From: Caenibius sp. WL
GTDB taxonomy: Bacteria > Pseudomonadota > Alphaproteobacteria > Sphingomonadales > Sphingomonadaceae
NCBI RefSeq assembly: GCF_019803445.1
Contig: NZ_CP081844.1
Coordinates: 2,058,501-2,122,500, forward strand
DNA length: 64,000 bases
Direction of reading: 5' to 3'
Below are positions 1 through 11,153 of the stretch, piece by piece (position 1 is the first letter of the stretch; each line of letters starts with the position of its first letter). The notes beneath the pieces were generated by a model. That model ran no database searches and was not told the DNA's origin. It was given only the letters and a program-made list of their open reading frames with translations. Made by a program: the position numbers and the translations under genes.

Positions 1-46
1 AGACGCCTTCCAGTGCCGAAGCGCTGGTAAATTCGTATGCCTTCAT
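1..46 (-). CDS. N-terminal fragment of a probable zinc-type alcohol dehydrogenase
   Basis: Only the first 15 codons lie in the window (MKAYEFTSASALEGV); the gene runs off the left edge. The ATG at 44-46 (read on the minus strand) has a strong ribosome binding site, GGGGAGGAA, about 5 bases upstream. The start MKAYEF resembles medium-chain zinc alcohol dehydrogenases, but 15 residues are too few to be sure. It lies 52 bases downstream of the trpC stop on the same strand, so it may be read through from the trp operon. Confidence 0.45.
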   Translation of the reverse strand, partial: MKAYEFTSASALEGV

Positions 47-98
47 TGGTTTCCTCCCCAAATTTGTCTTTTTATGCAGGGCATTGCCCGCGAATTCT

Positions 99-887
99 CT
101 AACCCTTTAGAAGCGCACTCGTGGCCGCCGCGACATCGGCCTGCCGCATCAGGCTTTCGCCGACGAGGAAGCAGCGCACGCCGGAACGTTCCATCCGCAG
201 CAGGTCGTCATGCGTGTTGATCCCGCTTTCGCTGACCAGCAGAGTCCCCTCCGGCGCGAGAGCGGCGAGGCGTTCGGTCGTGGCCAGATCGGTGACGAAA
301 TGGCGCAGGTCGCGATTGTTGACCCCGATCAGCCGCGATTGCAGCCGCGCCGCACGTTCCATTTCCGCTTCGTTGTGCACTTCGACCAGCACATCCATGC
401 CGCGTTCGATGGCTGCCGCCTCGATCTCGGCCATCGCCCCATCTTCCAGCGCGGCGACGATAATCAGGATCGCATCGGCGCCGATCGCGCGGGCTTCGGC
501 CACCTGCCACGGATCAACCATGAAATCCTTGCGCAGCACGGGCAGGGCGCAGGCGGCGCGCGCATCCATCAGATAGTCTTCATGGCCCTGAAAATAGGGG
601 GCATCGGTCAGCACCGAGAGGCAAGCCGCGCCGCCCTGTTGATAGGCAAGAGCGTGTTCGCCGGGGCGAAAATCAGGGCGAATCAATCCCTTGGAGGGGC
701 TTGCTTTCTTGATTTCCGCAATCAGGCCGAAGCCATGGGCTGCCTTGGCTTCCAGCGCCTTGCGAAAGCCGCGCGGGGCGGTCTGTTCGCGGGCGAGGGC
801 ATCGAGATCGGCCAGAGTGGCGAGCGTCTTTCGCCCGGCCACTTCCTCGCGCTTGGTGGCGCAGATTTCGGTGAGTTTGTCGGTCAT
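99..887 (-). CDS. trpC: indole-3-glycerol phosphate synthase
   Basis: Catalyses ring closure of carboxyphenylaminodeoxyribulose 5-phosphate to indole-3-glycerol phosphate in tryptophan synthesis, in the cytoplasm. The 262-residue length fits a monofunctional TrpC with no TrpF fusion. The TIM-barrel signatures are all visible: [12 protein letters not shown] near residues 56-67 with the catalytic lysine, LRKDF at 118-122, VEVH near 168-171, GVNNRDL at 188-194, SESGI at 219-223 and LVGESLM at 241-247. It is the last trp gene in the minus-strand operon, 59 bases after trpD. No frameshift or missing key residue is seen. Confidence 0.97.
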   Translation of the reverse strand: MTDKLTEICATKREEVAGRKTLATLADLDALAREQTAPRGFRKALEAKAAHGFGLIAEIKKASPSKGLIRPDFRPGEHALAYQQGGAACLSVLTDAPYFQGHEDYLMDARAACALPVLRKDFMVDPWQVAEARAIGADAILIIVAALEDGAMAEIEAAAIERGMDVLVEVHNEAEMERAARLQSRLIGVNNRDLRHFVTDLATTERLAALAPEGTLLVSESGINTHDDLLRMERSGVRCFLVGESLMRQADVAAATSALLKG

Positions 888-946
888 GTTTCCGGCTTAG
901 GGCAAGATGGCGGATGTGCAAATATCCGCCATGATGAAGTGGGAAC

Positions 947-1939
947 TTACTGGCAGGCGGCGATCCAGCAATCGAGCAGCGCGTTGGCCAGCCCCTTGTC
1001 AATCGCTTCGGCCGCTTCTTCGACCCCTGCGCGCCAGTCCGCCGCCGCGCCCGCGATGACCAGGCCGCCCGCGGCATTGAACAGCACAGCATCGCGATAG
1101 GGGCCCGGTTCGCCTTGCAGCAGGCGGCGCAGCGCGGCCGCGTTGAATGCGGGTTCCTGGCCATGGATGGCGGAGACAGGGCTCGCCGGAAGCCCGGCAT
1201 CGGCGGCCATGATCCGGTGCATGGCGATCTGGCCGTCCTTGATTTCGGCCAGTTCGTTGCCGCCCGCGAGGCTCAGTTCGTCGAGCCCTTCGTCGCCCGA
1301 AACCACCAGAGAATGGGCCGTGCCCAGCCGGAGCAGCGCTTCGGCGTAGATCGGCACATAGGCCGGGCGGGCAATGCCGACGAGCTGGCGGCTGACACGC
1401 GCGGGATTGGCCAGCGGCCCCATGAGATTGAAAATCGTGCGCCGCCCGATGGCTTTGCGGATCGGCATGATCCGGCCCATCGCCGGGTGGTGCTTCGCGG
1501 CGAACAGGAAGCAGATGCCGATATCGTTGAGCGTCGCTTCGGCCGTTTCCGCCGCGCGATCCAGATCGAGCCCGAGCGCTTCCAGCGTATCGGCCGCGCC
1601 CGCCTTGGACGATGCCGCGCGGTTGCCGTGCTTGGCCACGGGCACGCCGCAGGCGGCCACGACGATCGCCACGGCGGTGGAGACATTGAGCGTGTGATGC
1701 CCGTCGCCGCCGGTGCCGCACACGTCGATGGCGTTGGCCGGGGCTTCGATCGGGATCATCCGGGCGCGCATGGCGCGGGCCGCGCCGGTGATTTCGCTGG
1801 CGGTTTCGCCGCGTTCCGACAGCGCGACGAGGAACGCGATGATCTGGTCATCCGGCAGATCGCCGTCCAGAATCGCGCCGAAGACCGTTTCGGCTTCCGC
1901 ATCGTCCAGCGGGGCGTGAAGATCGGGCAGGCGCATCAT
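947..1939 (-). CDS. trpD: anthranilate phosphoribosyltransferase
   Basis: Transfers the phosphoribosyl group of PRPP to anthranilate, the second committed step of tryptophan synthesis. The 330-residue protein carries the PRPP loop GTGGDG at residues 75-80 and the anthranilate/Mg region [12 protein letters not shown] at 103-114, both typical of the family. Its ATG overlaps the trpG stop by 4 bases (ATGA at 1936-1939), so translation is probably coupled to trpG. Length and motifs are standard. It is separate from trpG, whereas enterobacteria have a TrpGD fusion. Confidence 0.97.
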   Translation of the reverse strand: MMRLPDLHAPLDDAEAETVFGAILDGDLPDDQIIAFLVALSERGETASEITGAARAMRARMIPIEAPANAIDVCGTGGDGHHTLNVSTAVAIVVAACGVPVAKHGNRAASSKAGAADTLEALGLDLDRAAETAEATLNDIGICFLFAAKHHPAMGRIMPIRKAIGRRTIFNLMGPLANPARVSRQLVGIARPAYVPIYAEALLRLGTAHSLVVSGDEGLDELSLAGGNELAEIKDGQIAMHRIMAADAGLPASPVSAIHGQEPAFNAAALRRLLQGEPGPYRDAVLFNAAGGLVIAGAAADWRAGVEEAAEAIDKGLANALLDCWIAACQ

Positions 1940-2520
1940 ACGCGGGCCGCCGCAGCGCTGCCGCAGATCGCCATGAAATTGGCCAGCAGGTCATGCCCAT
2001 GCTCTGTGGCGATGCTTTCGGGATGGAACTGCACCCCATGGATCGGCAGATCGCGGTGGCGGAAGCCCATGACATGCGTATCGTCCGCCGTGGCGTTCAC
2101 CGCCAGCGCATCGGGAATGTCGGTCACGATCAGCGAGTGGTAGCGCGTCGCCGTGAAAGGGGAGGGCAGCCCGGCGAACACCCCGGTCCCGTCATGCGTG
2201 ACCGGGCTGGTCTTGCCGTGCATCAGCCCGCCGCGTTGCACGGTGCCGCCGAAATACTGGCCGATTGCCTGATGGCCGAGGCACACGCCCAGCAGCGGCT
2301 TGCCCGCGTCCGCGCAGGCGCCCACGAGATCGAGGCTGATGCCCGCCTCGTTCGGCGTGCAGGGGCCGGGGGAAATGAGATAGCCGCTGGCGCCCGTTTC
2401 CAGCGCCTGCGCGGCGGTGAGCGCATCGTTGCGCACCACTTCGACCGTGGCCCCCAATTCCATCAGGTAATGGACGAGATTCCAGGTGAAACTGTCGTAA
2501 TTGTCGATAACGAGGATCAT
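1936..2520 (-). CDS. trpG: anthranilate synthase component II (glutamine amidotransferase)
   Basis: Hydrolyses glutamine and channels ammonia to TrpE for anthranilate formation. The 194-residue class-I amidotransferase starts [19 protein letters not shown], has the nucleophilic Cys80 in [12 protein letters not shown] and the His-Glu of the triad in VQFHPES near 163-169. The frame is open far upstream, but the ATG at 2520 gives the family N-terminus exactly and overlaps the preceding stop by 4 bases (2517-2520). The stop likewise overlaps the trpD start by 4 bases. The chain of ATGA overlaps implies coupled translation through the operon. Confidence 0.97.
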   Translation of the reverse strand: MILVIDNYDSFTWNLVHYLMELGATVEVVRNDALTAAQALETGASGYLISPGPCTPNEAGISLDLVGACADAGKPLLGVCLGHQAIGQYFGGTVQRGGLMHGKTSPVTHDGTGVFAGLPSPFTATRYHSLIVTDIPDALAVNATADDTHVMGFRHRDLPIHGVQFHPESIATEHGHDLLANFMAICGSAAAARV

Positions 2521-3359
2521 GGAGTGCCTTTCCCCGATTGTTCCACGACGATCAAGGGGCCGAGTGGCGCCATGTTGTCGAGCCTGCCGTGCGCCGGGTC
2601 CCAGAGGGAGGAGACTTTGCCATCGAGATAGAGGGCATTGGGCACTTTCAGCACGTCGCGGAAGTAGCGGGCGAATTTCCCGAAGGAGAGCGGTGCTTCG
2701 GAAATGACGAAATAGGCGCGCCCGTCCTTGCCCACGCCGACCCCGTTGCGGATGTTGGTGGATACGCCGTCGGCGGCGATCTCGGGATGCAGGCGGCCGT
2801 CGATCACCAGCATCGGGCCGGACTGGGTGGCGAAATCGGGGCGTTCGGTCACACGATCGGCGAAATCGTCGGTCGTGCTGACAGCCCATACCTGCCCGGT
2901 GCCGTAAAACACCCCGTTGGGCAGCATGTGGAAATTGCCGGGCCCTTCGCTGCGGTTCAGTTTTTGCAGGCGCGCGCCGTCTTCCACGTAATAGCCGATG
3001 GGCTGGCCATCTTCGTCGAACATGCCGCCGTTCATGGCGAAGGCCACCGGCGGCGCATCGGGCGGCCTGCTGGCGGCGAGAAGAGCGAGATGGCGATAGG
3101 GGCGGGCGCCTTCGGGCGCGCCTTTCGGCCCCAGCGCCATGGCGATGCGATGGTGAGCGGGATCGGCGATGCAGACGGTCAGACGGGCCTTTTCGAAGCG
3201 TTCCACCCGGCAGGCGACCGCTTTGCCGGCCCTGGCCTTGTCCTTGCCGCTGCTTTTGGCCGCTTTGGGCTTGCCGGCGTTCGCTTCGCCGGGCGCCGCG
3301 GGTTCGGGGGAGCAGGCCGTGAAGGAAAGCAGGGCCGTGAGGGCCGCTGCATACCTCAT
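2517..3359 (-). CDS. phosphodiester glycosidase family (DUF2233) protein, probable lipoprotein
   Basis: The 280-residue product starts [19 protein letters not shown], a short hydrophobic signal ending in a lipobox-like FTAC, so it is probably a lipoprotein facing the periplasm. Family features include [33 protein letters not shown] and a later SGPMLVIDG segment, as in the NAGPA-like phosphodiester glycosidase fold (DUF2233). The substrate is unknown. It sits between trpE and trpG with 4-base overlaps on both sides (3356-3359 and 2517-2520). An upstream in-frame start at 3437 would add 26 Arg-rich residues lying inside trpE; the ATG at 3359 is preferred because it begins the signal peptide. 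A link to tryptophan synthesis is not evident from the protein itself. Confidence 0.88.
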   Translation of the reverse strand: MRYAAALTALLSFTACSPEPAAPGEANAGKPKAAKSSGKDKARAGKAVACRVERFEKARLTVCIADPAHHRIAMALGPKGAPEGARPYRHLALLAASRPPDAPPVAFAMNGGMFDEDGQPIGYYVEDGARLQKLNRSEGPGNFHMLPNGVFYGTGQVWAVSTTDDFADRVTERPDFATQSGPMLVIDGRLHPEIAADGVSTNIRNGVGVGKDGRAYFVISEAPLSFGKFARYFRDVLKVPNALYLDGKVSSLWDPAHGRLDNMAPLGPLIVVEQSGKGTP

Positions 3360-4882
3360 TGCCCGAAATCCGCGTCTTGCGCGATACGGGCGGCTTCGCG
3401 GGCGGCGGCCGCGAGAGCGCCGGCCTTGTGCTCGCATTCCCGCTGTTCGTAGGCGGGATCGCTGTCGGCGACGATGCCCGCGCCGGCCTGCACATGCATC
3501 ACCCCATCCTTGAGGATCGCGGTGCGCAGCACGATGCAGCTATCCACCGAGCCATCGGGCGCGAAATAGCCCACGCCGCCCGCATAGGCGCCGCGCGTTT
3601 CGGGTTCGAGACCGGCGATGATCTCGCACGCGCGGATTTTCGGCGCGCCCGAGACGGTCCCGGCGGGGAAGCCGGCAAACAGCGCGTCCAGCGCATCGTG
3701 ATCGGGCGCAAGCTGGCCGACCACGTTGCTGACGATATGCATGACATGGCTGTAGCGTTCGATGGTGTAGCTGTCGGTGACCTGCACCGTGCCGCGCGCC
3801 GCCACCCGGCCGACATCGTTGCGCCCGAGATCGAGCAGCATGAGATGTTCGGCGCGTTCTTTCGGATCGGCCAGCAGGCTGGCTTCGTTGGCGCGGTCTT
3901 CCTCCACCGTGTGGCCGCGCGGGCGGGTCCCGGCGATGGGGCGGATGGTCACTTCGCCATCGCGCACCCGGACGAGGATTTCCGGGCTGGAGCCGATGAC
4001 CGCAAAGCCCGGCAGATCGAGGAAATAGAGGAACGGCGAGGGGTTGATCCGCCGCAACGCGCGATAGAGTTCGCTCGGCGGCAGGGGGAAGGGGCAGGTG
4101 AAGCGCTGGGCGAGCACTACCTGGAAGATATCGCCCGCTTCGATGTAGTCCTTCGCCTGCCGCACCATCTCGCCATACTGGCCGGGCGCGAGCACCGGGG
4201 TCAGGGCGATTTCGGGCAGGTCCTGCGCCCGGCTGCGCGCCGGAACGGGGCGGCCCAACTGGCTCAGCGCGGCATCGATCCGTTCGCCCGCATCGGCGAT
4301 CGCACTGTCGGGATCAACGGTGTTGCCGCCTTCCGCCCAGATCGGGGCGATGCAGAACAGTTCGCTGCCCAGGCCATCGAACACGAGAAGCAGCGTCGGG
4401 CGGACGAACAGCATATCGGGCAGATCGAGCGGGCTCTGCGGCGCGCGCGGCAGCTTCTCCACCAGACCGATGGTTTCATAGCCGAAGTAGCCAACCAGAC
4501 AGGCCAGCGCGGGCGGCAGTTCGGCGGGCATATCGGCAATGCGGCAGGCTTCGGCCAGCGTGCGCAATTCGCCGAGGCTGTCCCCGGCGAGCGGGGCGAA
4601 AGCCGCGCGGTCGGTTTTCCATTCGCGGTTGATCGCGCACTGCGCGCCTGTCGCCCGGAACACCAGATCGGGCGCCAGCCCCAGCAGGCTGTAGCGCCCG
4701 CGCGTTTCGCCGCCTTCGACCGATTCCAGCAGGAAATCGCCCCGGCCGGGCTCGATCAGCTTCAGTGCCGCGCCGACGGGGGTTTCCGTGTCGGCGACCA
4801 GCCGCCGCCAGACGAGCGTGGAGTGCCCGGCGGTGAGAGCAAGGCGGGCGGCGGCGGCATTTTCAGGCATGGCGGATGTCAT
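3356..4882 (-). CDS. trpE: anthranilate synthase component I
   Basis: Converts chorismate and ammonia or glutamine (with TrpG) to anthranilate. The 508-residue protein has the N-terminal tryptophan feedback motif LLES (in [10 protein letters not shown]) and the chorismate-binding C-terminal domain, with [26 protein letters not shown] and [16 protein letters not shown]. The reading frame is open well upstream into ppiD, so the start is a choice between ATG 4882 ([11 protein letters not shown]) and ATG 4870; neither has a strong Shine-Dalgarno. It begins 8 bases after the ppiD stop and its stop overlaps the glycosidase start, so it is mid-operon. Presence of LLES suggests normal end-product inhibition. 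Confidence 0.96.
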   Translation of the reverse strand: MTSAMPENAAAARLALTAGHSTLVWRRLVADTETPVGAALKLIEPGRGDFLLESVEGGETRGRYSLLGLAPDLVFRATGAQCAINREWKTDRAAFAPLAGDSLGELRTLAEACRIADMPAELPPALACLVGYFGYETIGLVEKLPRAPQSPLDLPDMLFVRPTLLLVFDGLGSELFCIAPIWAEGGNTVDPDSAIADAGERIDAALSQLGRPVPARSRAQDLPEIALTPVLAPGQYGEMVRQAKDYIEAGDIFQVVLAQRFTCPFPLPPSELYRALRRINPSPFLYFLDLPGFAVIGSSPEILVRVRDGEVTIRPIAGTRPRGHTVEEDRANEASLLADPKERAEHLMLLDLGRNDVGRVAARGTVQVTDSYTIERYSHVMHIVSNVVGQLAPDHDALDALFAGFPAGTVSGAPKIRACEIIAGLEPETRGAYAGGVGYFAPDGSVDSCIVLRTAILKDGVMHVQAGAGIVADSDPAYEQRECEHKAGALAAAAREAARIAQDADFGQ

Positions 4883-4890
4883 CGAACGGC

Positions 4891-6825
4891 TCAATTGTCG
4901 CCGCTCAACTGCTTGTGAACGGCCTTGATCGCGGCTTCGTTGCGCTTCACGCCCACCGTGTTGCGGACGGCGCGGAGGAACTGGGCCTGATATTCGCGGC
5001 CGCTCAACGCGCTCAGTTCGCGCGAGGCATCGGCCAGCAACGGATCGCCCTTGGCCACTTCGCCGGGCTTGATCGTATCGAGCTGGACGATGAACCAGCC
5101 CCGCTGCTGCGGTGCTTCGAGGCGCTTGGTGGTGCCTTCGGCCATGCTGAACAGCAGCACCAGCGGCGCAGGCACGCGTTCGCCGAGCTGGGCGAGTTGC
5201 TGGCGATTCATCGCGACCTTGTCCGGCGTCGGGAAGGGCTTCTTCTCGGCGGCGAGCGCGGTGGCCAGCGGCGTGCCCTTGCGGATCGCGGCCATCACCC
5301 GGTCGGCGGCGGCCTTGGCCTGCGCCAGGCCCTGCTCGCGCTTCCACGCGGCGATGAGATCGGGCTTGATCTCGTTCATCGGCGCGGCGGCGGCCGGGGT
5401 GGTCATTTTCACGTCGTAGATGATGAAAGTCTTGCCCGGTTCGATTTCGGCAAGCTGCGGTTCGCCTTCTTCCATGGAAAACGCGGTCGACAGCGCACGG
5501 GCCAGCACCGCCGGCGCGGTTTCCGCCGGTTTGCCGTAAACGCGCCCGTCGGCCGTCAGCGGTTGAGTTTCCACGACTTGCGCTTTCACTGTCTTGGCCG
5601 CGTCGGCAAGGCTGGCGCCGTTGTCGAATTCGTCCTGCAGGCGCGCGGCGAGATCGGTCACCGCCGTGCGGTGCAGTTCGGCGGCGAGCGCGGCGGTGAT
5701 TTCCCCGCGCACCTGTTCGAGAGTCCGGGCGGGCGTGCCTTCGATGGCGTCGACCCGGATCAGGTGCCAACCCAGCCCGCTGCGCGCGGGGGCGGTGATG
5801 GCGCCCTTGGCGGCCTGGAACGCGGCATCGGCCACCTGACGCGAGGATTGCGCCGAAAGAGCGTTGCGGTCGATCGGGCCGATCGTGGTGGTGGCCAGCC
5901 CCTTGGCCGAAGCGGCGGCGGCGAGCGAGATGCCTTTCGCGGTTTCCGCGGCAATCGCTTTGGCGGCGGCTTCGGTCGGCACGACAAGCTGGGTCAGGCG
6001 GCGCTTTTCCTTGGCGGCGTAGTTGGCCGCATCCCGCTTGAAGCGGGCGGCGATTTCCGCCTCCGTCGGCGCGCGCTCGGGGCCGAGCGCTTCCGCGCCG
6101 AAGACCGCATAACGGATCACGCGGCGTTCCGGCCGGACATATGCGTTCTTGCGCGCGTTATAGAAGGCCGAAAGCTGGGCTTCGGTCGGATCGGCGCTGG
6201 GGGCATAGGCATCGCTGGGAATGACCGCAATGGCGCCGGTGCGGCTTTCCTTGAGCAGCGCGGCGTAACGCAACACGAGATCGCCCGGCATAATCGCGCC
6301 TTGGGAAACCGGAGTCATGACCTGCTGGGCGAGAAGCCCCTGGGCAAGATCGGCGCGCACCATCTGGTCGCTAAGGCCCTGCTGCTTGAGAACCTGCGCA
6401 TAGATCTGCTGGTCGAATTTGCCATCGGGCCCGCGGAATACCGGCATTCCCGCGATTTCGCTATCGATCAGGCGATCCCCCGCGCGCAGGCCGAGCATCC
6501 GGGCGAAACCGGCAATGGCCGAACGGTCGATCAGATCGTCGAGCACCCGCTCAAGACCGTTTTCCGCCAGAAAGACGGGCATGGTGATTGTCGGCTGTTC
6601 CTGCCGTGCCTGATCCACCGCGCGATTGGCGGCCTGGGTAAGAGCGGAGGTGGAAATCTTGTCCTTGCCGACGGTCGCCGCCCGGTCTCCGCCCGCGACA
6701 CCGCCGAACATGCCGCTCTGCGAAACGTCGCCGCCGGTGAAGGCCACCGCGATCAGGCCGAGAAAAATCAGCGCGGCAACCACCCCGATTTTCGAATCAA
6801 GAAATTTGCGGATAAACTGGATCAT
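4891..6825 (-). CDS. ppiD: PpiD-type periplasmic peptidyl-prolyl isomerase / chaperone
   Basis: Membrane-anchored folding factor for secreted proteins at the Sec exit. The 644-residue protein begins MIQFIRKFLDSKIG followed by one hydrophobic anchor (VVAALIFLGLIAVAF), then a SurA-like N-terminal chaperone region (residues about 35-200) and a parvulin-like PPIase domain (around 250-360) followed by further chaperone sequence to the C-terminus. Length and layout match PpiD rather than SurA (about 430 residues, cleaved signal). It heads the minus-strand trp operon, 8 bases before trpE, an arrangement seen in sphingomonads. Its promoter must lie in 6826-7104, shared with divergent tpiA. Confidence 0.92.
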   Translation of the reverse strand: MIQFIRKFLDSKIGVVAALIFLGLIAVAFTGGDVSQSGMFGGVAGGDRAATVGKDKISTSALTQAANRAVDQARQEQPTITMPVFLAENGLERVLDDLIDRSAIAGFARMLGLRAGDRLIDSEIAGMPVFRGPDGKFDQQIYAQVLKQQGLSDQMVRADLAQGLLAQQVMTPVSQGAIMPGDLVLRYAALLKESRTGAIAVIPSDAYAPSADPTEAQLSAFYNARKNAYVRPERRVIRYAVFGAEALGPERAPTEAEIAARFKRDAANYAAKEKRRLTQLVVPTEAAAKAIAAETAKGISLAAAASAKGLATTTIGPIDRNALSAQSSRQVADAAFQAAKGAITAPARSGLGWHLIRVDAIEGTPARTLEQVRGEITAALAAELHRTAVTDLAARLQDEFDNGASLADAAKTVKAQVVETQPLTADGRVYGKPAETAPAVLARALSTAFSMEEGEPQLAEIEPGKTFIIYDVKMTTPAAAAPMNEIKPDLIAAWKREQGLAQAKAAADRVMAAIRKGTPLATALAAEKKPFPTPDKVAMNRQQLAQLGERVPAPLVLLFSMAEGTTKRLEAPQQRGWFIVQLDTIKPGEVAKGDPLLADASRELSALSGREYQAQFLRAVRNTVGVKRNEAAIKAVHKQLSGDN

Positions 6826-7017
6826 TCGGAATGGCCGTTTCGCTATTTCTGGGGCTACCGCCCTGATGCTTGGCGCGCGCGCCGGGAACTGTCGATGGGC
6901 TGCGCTTTATCGCCCGCAGCCGGGAGCCGCAACCATTGCCTGACGCGTTGCACAGGCCGGGGAAGCATTGTGAGGCGGGTGCGGCCCGGTTGCACCGGCA
7001 ATGTGTGGACAACCATT

Positions 7018-7046
7018 TTGACAAGTCGAACCGGTGGGGGTAGCGG
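7018..7046 (+). promoter_or_regulatory. possible promoter of tpiA
   Basis: A perfect -35 hexamer TTGACA at 7018-7023 is followed after 17 bases by TAGCGG, a poor -10 match. It is 59 bases upstream of the tpiA start in the 279-base divergent ppiD/tpiA intergenic region. Only the -35 and spacing support it. Confidence 0.3.
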
Positions 7047-7104
7047 GCCTCTCCCGGATGTCCGTATCCGCGGATACCCGGTCGTCGCAATATCTGGTGA
7101 TAGA

Positions 7105-7866
7105 ATGTCGCAGCAGCGCCCCTATGTCGTAGGCAACTGGAAGATGCATGGCACGCGCGCCATGCTCGCAGAAGCACGTGCCATTGACCGCGCAGGTCAA
7201 CGCCATCCCAAGGTGGAAGTGGCGATTGCGCCGCCGTTCACGCTCATCCATGCCGCGCGCAAGGAAGCGGAGCAGATCGGAATCGGCGCGCAGGATTGCC
7301 ACCCGGTCGATGGCGGCGCCCACACGGGCGACATTTCCGCCGCGATGCTGGCCGATGCGGGCGCGAGCTTCGTGATCGTCGGCCACAGCGAACGCCGGTC
7401 CAACCATGGCGAAAGCAACGAACTCGTCCGCGCCAAGGCGGAATCGGCCCGTAAGGCCGGCCTCGGCGTGATTCTCTGCGTTGGCGAAAGCGAAGCCGAA
7501 CGCGATGCCGGGCGCGCCGAGGAAGTGGTGTGCGGCCAGCTTGAAGCCTCCGCGCCGCAAGGGGCGGGGATGGTCGAAAAACTGTCCGTCGCTTATGAAC
7601 CCGTCTGGGCCATCGGCACGGGCCGGGTTCCCTCGAATGCGGATATCGAAGCGATGCACCGCGCCATCCGCGCCCGCCTGCAGGCCATCTATGGGGCCGA
7701 AGGCGATGACATCCGCATCCTTTACGGCGGTTCGGTGAAAGCGGAAAACGCGGCCGATATCCTGGGTGTGCCCGAAGTCGGCGGCGCGCTGGTCGGCGGG
7801 GCGAGCCTGACGGCGGAAAGCTTCTACGGCATCATCCGCGCCGCGTCGGGTGAAAACGTCGACTGA
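7105..7866 (+). CDS. tpiA: triosephosphate isomerase
   Basis: Interconverts dihydroxyacetone phosphate and glyceraldehyde 3-phosphate in central carbon metabolism. The 253-residue TIM barrel has all catalytic residues: Lys13 in GNWKMHG, His94 in IVGHSERR and Glu165 in AYEPVWAIGTG, plus the phosphate-binding ILYGGSVKAENA. The frame is open for nearly 1 kb upstream as an antisense shadow of ppiD; the ATG at 7105 (MSQQRPYVVGNWKMHG) gives the standard N-terminus. It is divergent from ppiD and followed by a likely terminator and secG. Confidence 0.97.
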   Translation: MSQQRPYVVGNWKMHGTRAMLAEARAIDRAGQRHPKVEVAIAPPFTLIHAARKEAEQIGIGAQDCHPVDGGAHTGDISAAMLADAGASFVIVGHSERRSNHGESNELVRAKAESARKAGLGVILCVGESEAERDAGRAEEVVCGQLEASAPQGAGMVEKLSVAYEPVWAIGTGRVPSNADIEAMHRAIRARLQAIYGAEGDDIRILYGGSVKAENAADILGVPEVGGALVGGASLTAESFYGIIRAASGENVD

Positions 7867-7884
7867 AGTATATATAGGGCTTTC

Positions 7885-7910
7885 GGCGCCTTTCGGACGG
7901 CGCCTCTTGC
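7885..7910 (+). terminator. possible rho-independent terminator after tpiA
   Basis: GGCGCC at 7885-7890 pairs with GGCGCC at 7899-7904 across an 8-base loop, followed by a moderately T-rich stretch (TCTTGCTT). It lies 19 bases after the tpiA stop. Confidence 0.4.
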
Positions 7911-7973
7911 TTAGCGGGGCTTGCGCGCCTAGATGGCGCCACAGCCCCCGCTGTGTTGCGTAAGGTTTCGTTG

Positions 7974-8372
7974 ATGTCCCTTTTCCTGTTTATCACCGTC
8001 GTTCAGGCGATTGTTGCCGCCGCTCTGGTCGGTGTGATCCTGATGCAGCGCTCCGAAGGGGGCGGGCTTGGCGTTGGCGGCAGCCCTTCGGGCCTGATGT
8101 CGGCGCGTGGGGCAGCCGATTTCCTGACCCGCGCCACGGCGATTCTCGCAACGCTGTTCGTGGTGTTGAGCATCATTCTCGCCGCGCTGGCGGTGAGTTC
8201 CAGTTCCGGCCGCGAAATCGATACGACGCTGGACCGCTCGACGCCGCCGCCGGTCACGTCGAACGATCCGCTCGGCACCGGGGCCAGCGGCGCCGCACCG
8301 GCACCGGCTGCACAGCAGCAGGCTCCGGCCGCGCCCGCCGACACCGATCCGCTGTCCGGCGCCGCGCAGTAA
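7974..8372 (+). CDS. secG: preprotein translocase subunit SecG
   Basis: Auxiliary subunit of the SecYEG inner-membrane channel. The 132-residue protein has two hydrophobic segments (LFLFITVVQAIVAAALVGVI and, around residues 48-70, ATAILATLFVVLSIILAAL) joined by the conserved cytoplasmic loop LMQRSEGGGLGVGGSPSGLMS. The C-terminal half is a Pro/Ala/Thr-rich tail, longer than in E. coli SecG but usual in alphaproteobacteria. An upstream in-frame start at 7953 would add seven residues; 7974 begins the first membrane helix. It lies between tpiA and pyrG. Confidence 0.95.
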   Translation: MSLFLFITVVQAIVAAALVGVILMQRSEGGGLGVGGSPSGLMSARGAADFLTRATAILATLFVVLSIILAALAVSSSSGREIDTTLDRSTPPPVTSNDPLGTGASGAAPAPAAQQQAPAAPADTDPLSGAAQ

Positions 8373-8383
8373 AATTGCGGCAC

Positions 8384-8409
8384 ATGCCGTCTCATCGGCG
8401 GCATTTTTC
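8384..8409 (+). terminator. rho-independent terminator after secG
   Basis: A perfect 6-bp stem, ATGCCG at 8384-8389 with CGGCAT at 8399-8404, is followed directly by a T-run (8404-8408). It is 12 bases after the secG stop and separates secG from pyrG. Confidence 0.6.
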
Positions 8410-8497
8410 ACATTTTTGGTAAAGCAGGCCGGAGATTGCCTCTGGTCTGTGGGAATTCGCCGTTTCGTGCTTGCCACGAATCACGGCTTGCGACTAA

Positions 8498-10141
<1,644 letters not shown>

Positions 10142-10174
10142 GCTCAGCCGCTACACAGCGCGGACCCAGGATCG

Positions 10175-10212
10175 AAAAAGAGGGCGGACCTGTGAAGGCC
10201 CGCCCTTTTCTT
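10175..10212. terminator. bidirectional terminator between pyrG and hsp20
   Basis: A GGGCGG/CCGCCC stem is flanked by an A-run on the left (GAAAAAGA) and a T-run on the right (CTTTTC), so it can end transcription from pyrG on the plus strand and from hsp20 on the minus strand. The two genes converge here. Confidence 0.65.
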
Positions 10213-10241
10213 ATCGGAGCGAGAGACTGTGGCTGCGCGGC

Positions 10242-10712
10242 TCAGGCCGCGTTGGCCGCGTCATCATCGCTCTTGACGACTTCGAGAGTCTTCTGGCCAC
10301 CGACGAGGATCTTCTTGGGCTTCATCGCTTCGGGGATTTCGCGCACAAGATCGATCACGAGCAGGCCATCGGCAAGATCGGCCGCATCCACCCGCACGAA
10401 ATCGGCGAGTTCGAAGCGGCGTTCAAAGCCGCGGTTGGCGATGCCGATATGCAGGAATTCGCCCTTGTTGGCGTCTTCCTGCTTCTGGCCCTTGATGATC
10501 AAAAGGTTCTGCTGTGCGGTAATATCGAGTTCCTCGGGTTTGAACCCGGCCACGGCCAGCGTGATGCGATAGGCATCTTCGCCCCGGCGCTCGATATTGA
10601 AGGGGGGATAATTGTCGCCGCTGTTCTGCCGCGCCTGGTTTTCGAGCAGATCGAACAGGCGATCGAAACCGACGGTGCTGCGGCGATAGGGGGTAAAATC
10701 GAAACGGTTCAT
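10242..10712 (-). CDS. small heat-shock protein, Hsp20 / IbpA type
   Basis: ATP-independent holdase that binds unfolding cytoplasmic proteins. The 156-residue protein starts MNRFDFTPYRRSTVGFDRLF, the usual IbpA/HspA N-terminus, followed by YPPFNIERRGEDAYRITLAVAGF and an alpha-crystallin domain with NRGFERRFELADFVRV. The ATG at 10712 has GAGGA about 10 bases upstream; a longer in-frame start at 10889 would run into the divergent grxC region and adds unrelated sequence. It converges with pyrG. A heat-shock sigma promoter could not be confidently placed. Confidence 0.93.
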   Translation of the reverse strand: MNRFDFTPYRRSTVGFDRLFDLLENQARQNSGDNYPPFNIERRGEDAYRITLAVAGFKPEELDITAQQNLLIIKGQKQEDANKGEFLHIGIANRGFERRFELADFVRVDAADLADGLLVIDLVREIPEAMKPKKILVGGQKTLEVVKSDDDAANAA

Positions 10713-10881
10713 CGTGCAAATCCTCACAAGAGCAATTTGATAGGATGGGGACCGGAAAAACCGGCTCCCCGGGTGAGCGCCATGCCCATCCGGCGCATGA
10801 CACAGGACCGTAGATATGGTAGCCGCGCCTGATTTCAAGACCTTCGGAAATTCGTGCGATTTCCGCAACAAAGGACCGTTC

Positions 10882-11145
10882 ATGAGCACTCCGCTGATCG
10901 AAATCTACACCAAGTTCGGCTGTGGCTACTGCACCCGGGCCAAAGCGCTCTTCGATGCGAAAGGCGTGGCCTACGAAGAATACGATGTGACGATGGGCGG
11001 GCCGAAAAAGGCGGAAATGCTCGAACGCGTGCCCCATGCGCGCACGGTGCCGCAGATTTTCATCGACAATGCCGCCATCGGCGGGTGCGACGATCTCGTC
11101 GCGCTGGACCGCGCGGGCAAGCTCGATCCGCTCCTGGGTCTCTGA
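10882..11145 (+). CDS. grxC: glutaredoxin 3
   Basis: Thiol-disulfide oxidoreductase using glutathione. The 87-residue protein has the active site CGYC at residues 14-17 after MSTPLIEIYTKFG, the cis-proline region RTVPQIFIDN, and GGCDDLVALD, all standard for GrxC. The chosen ATG at 10882 has AAAGGA upstream; an earlier in-frame start at 10816 lacks family support. It ends 8 bases before the nitrilase-family gene, so the two are likely co-transcribed, a common pairing in alphaproteobacteria. Confidence 0.95.
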   Translation: MSTPLIEIYTKFGCGYCTRAKALFDAKGVAYEEYDVTMGGPKKAEMLERVPHARTVPQIFIDNAAIGGCDDLVALDRAGKLDPLLGL

Positions 11146-11153
11146 CACCGGCC

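Noticed and set aside
4876-7104. Long plus-strand open frame upstream of tpiA
   Set aside because: It is the antisense shadow of ppiD in high-GC DNA; only the part from 7105 encodes a recognisable protein.
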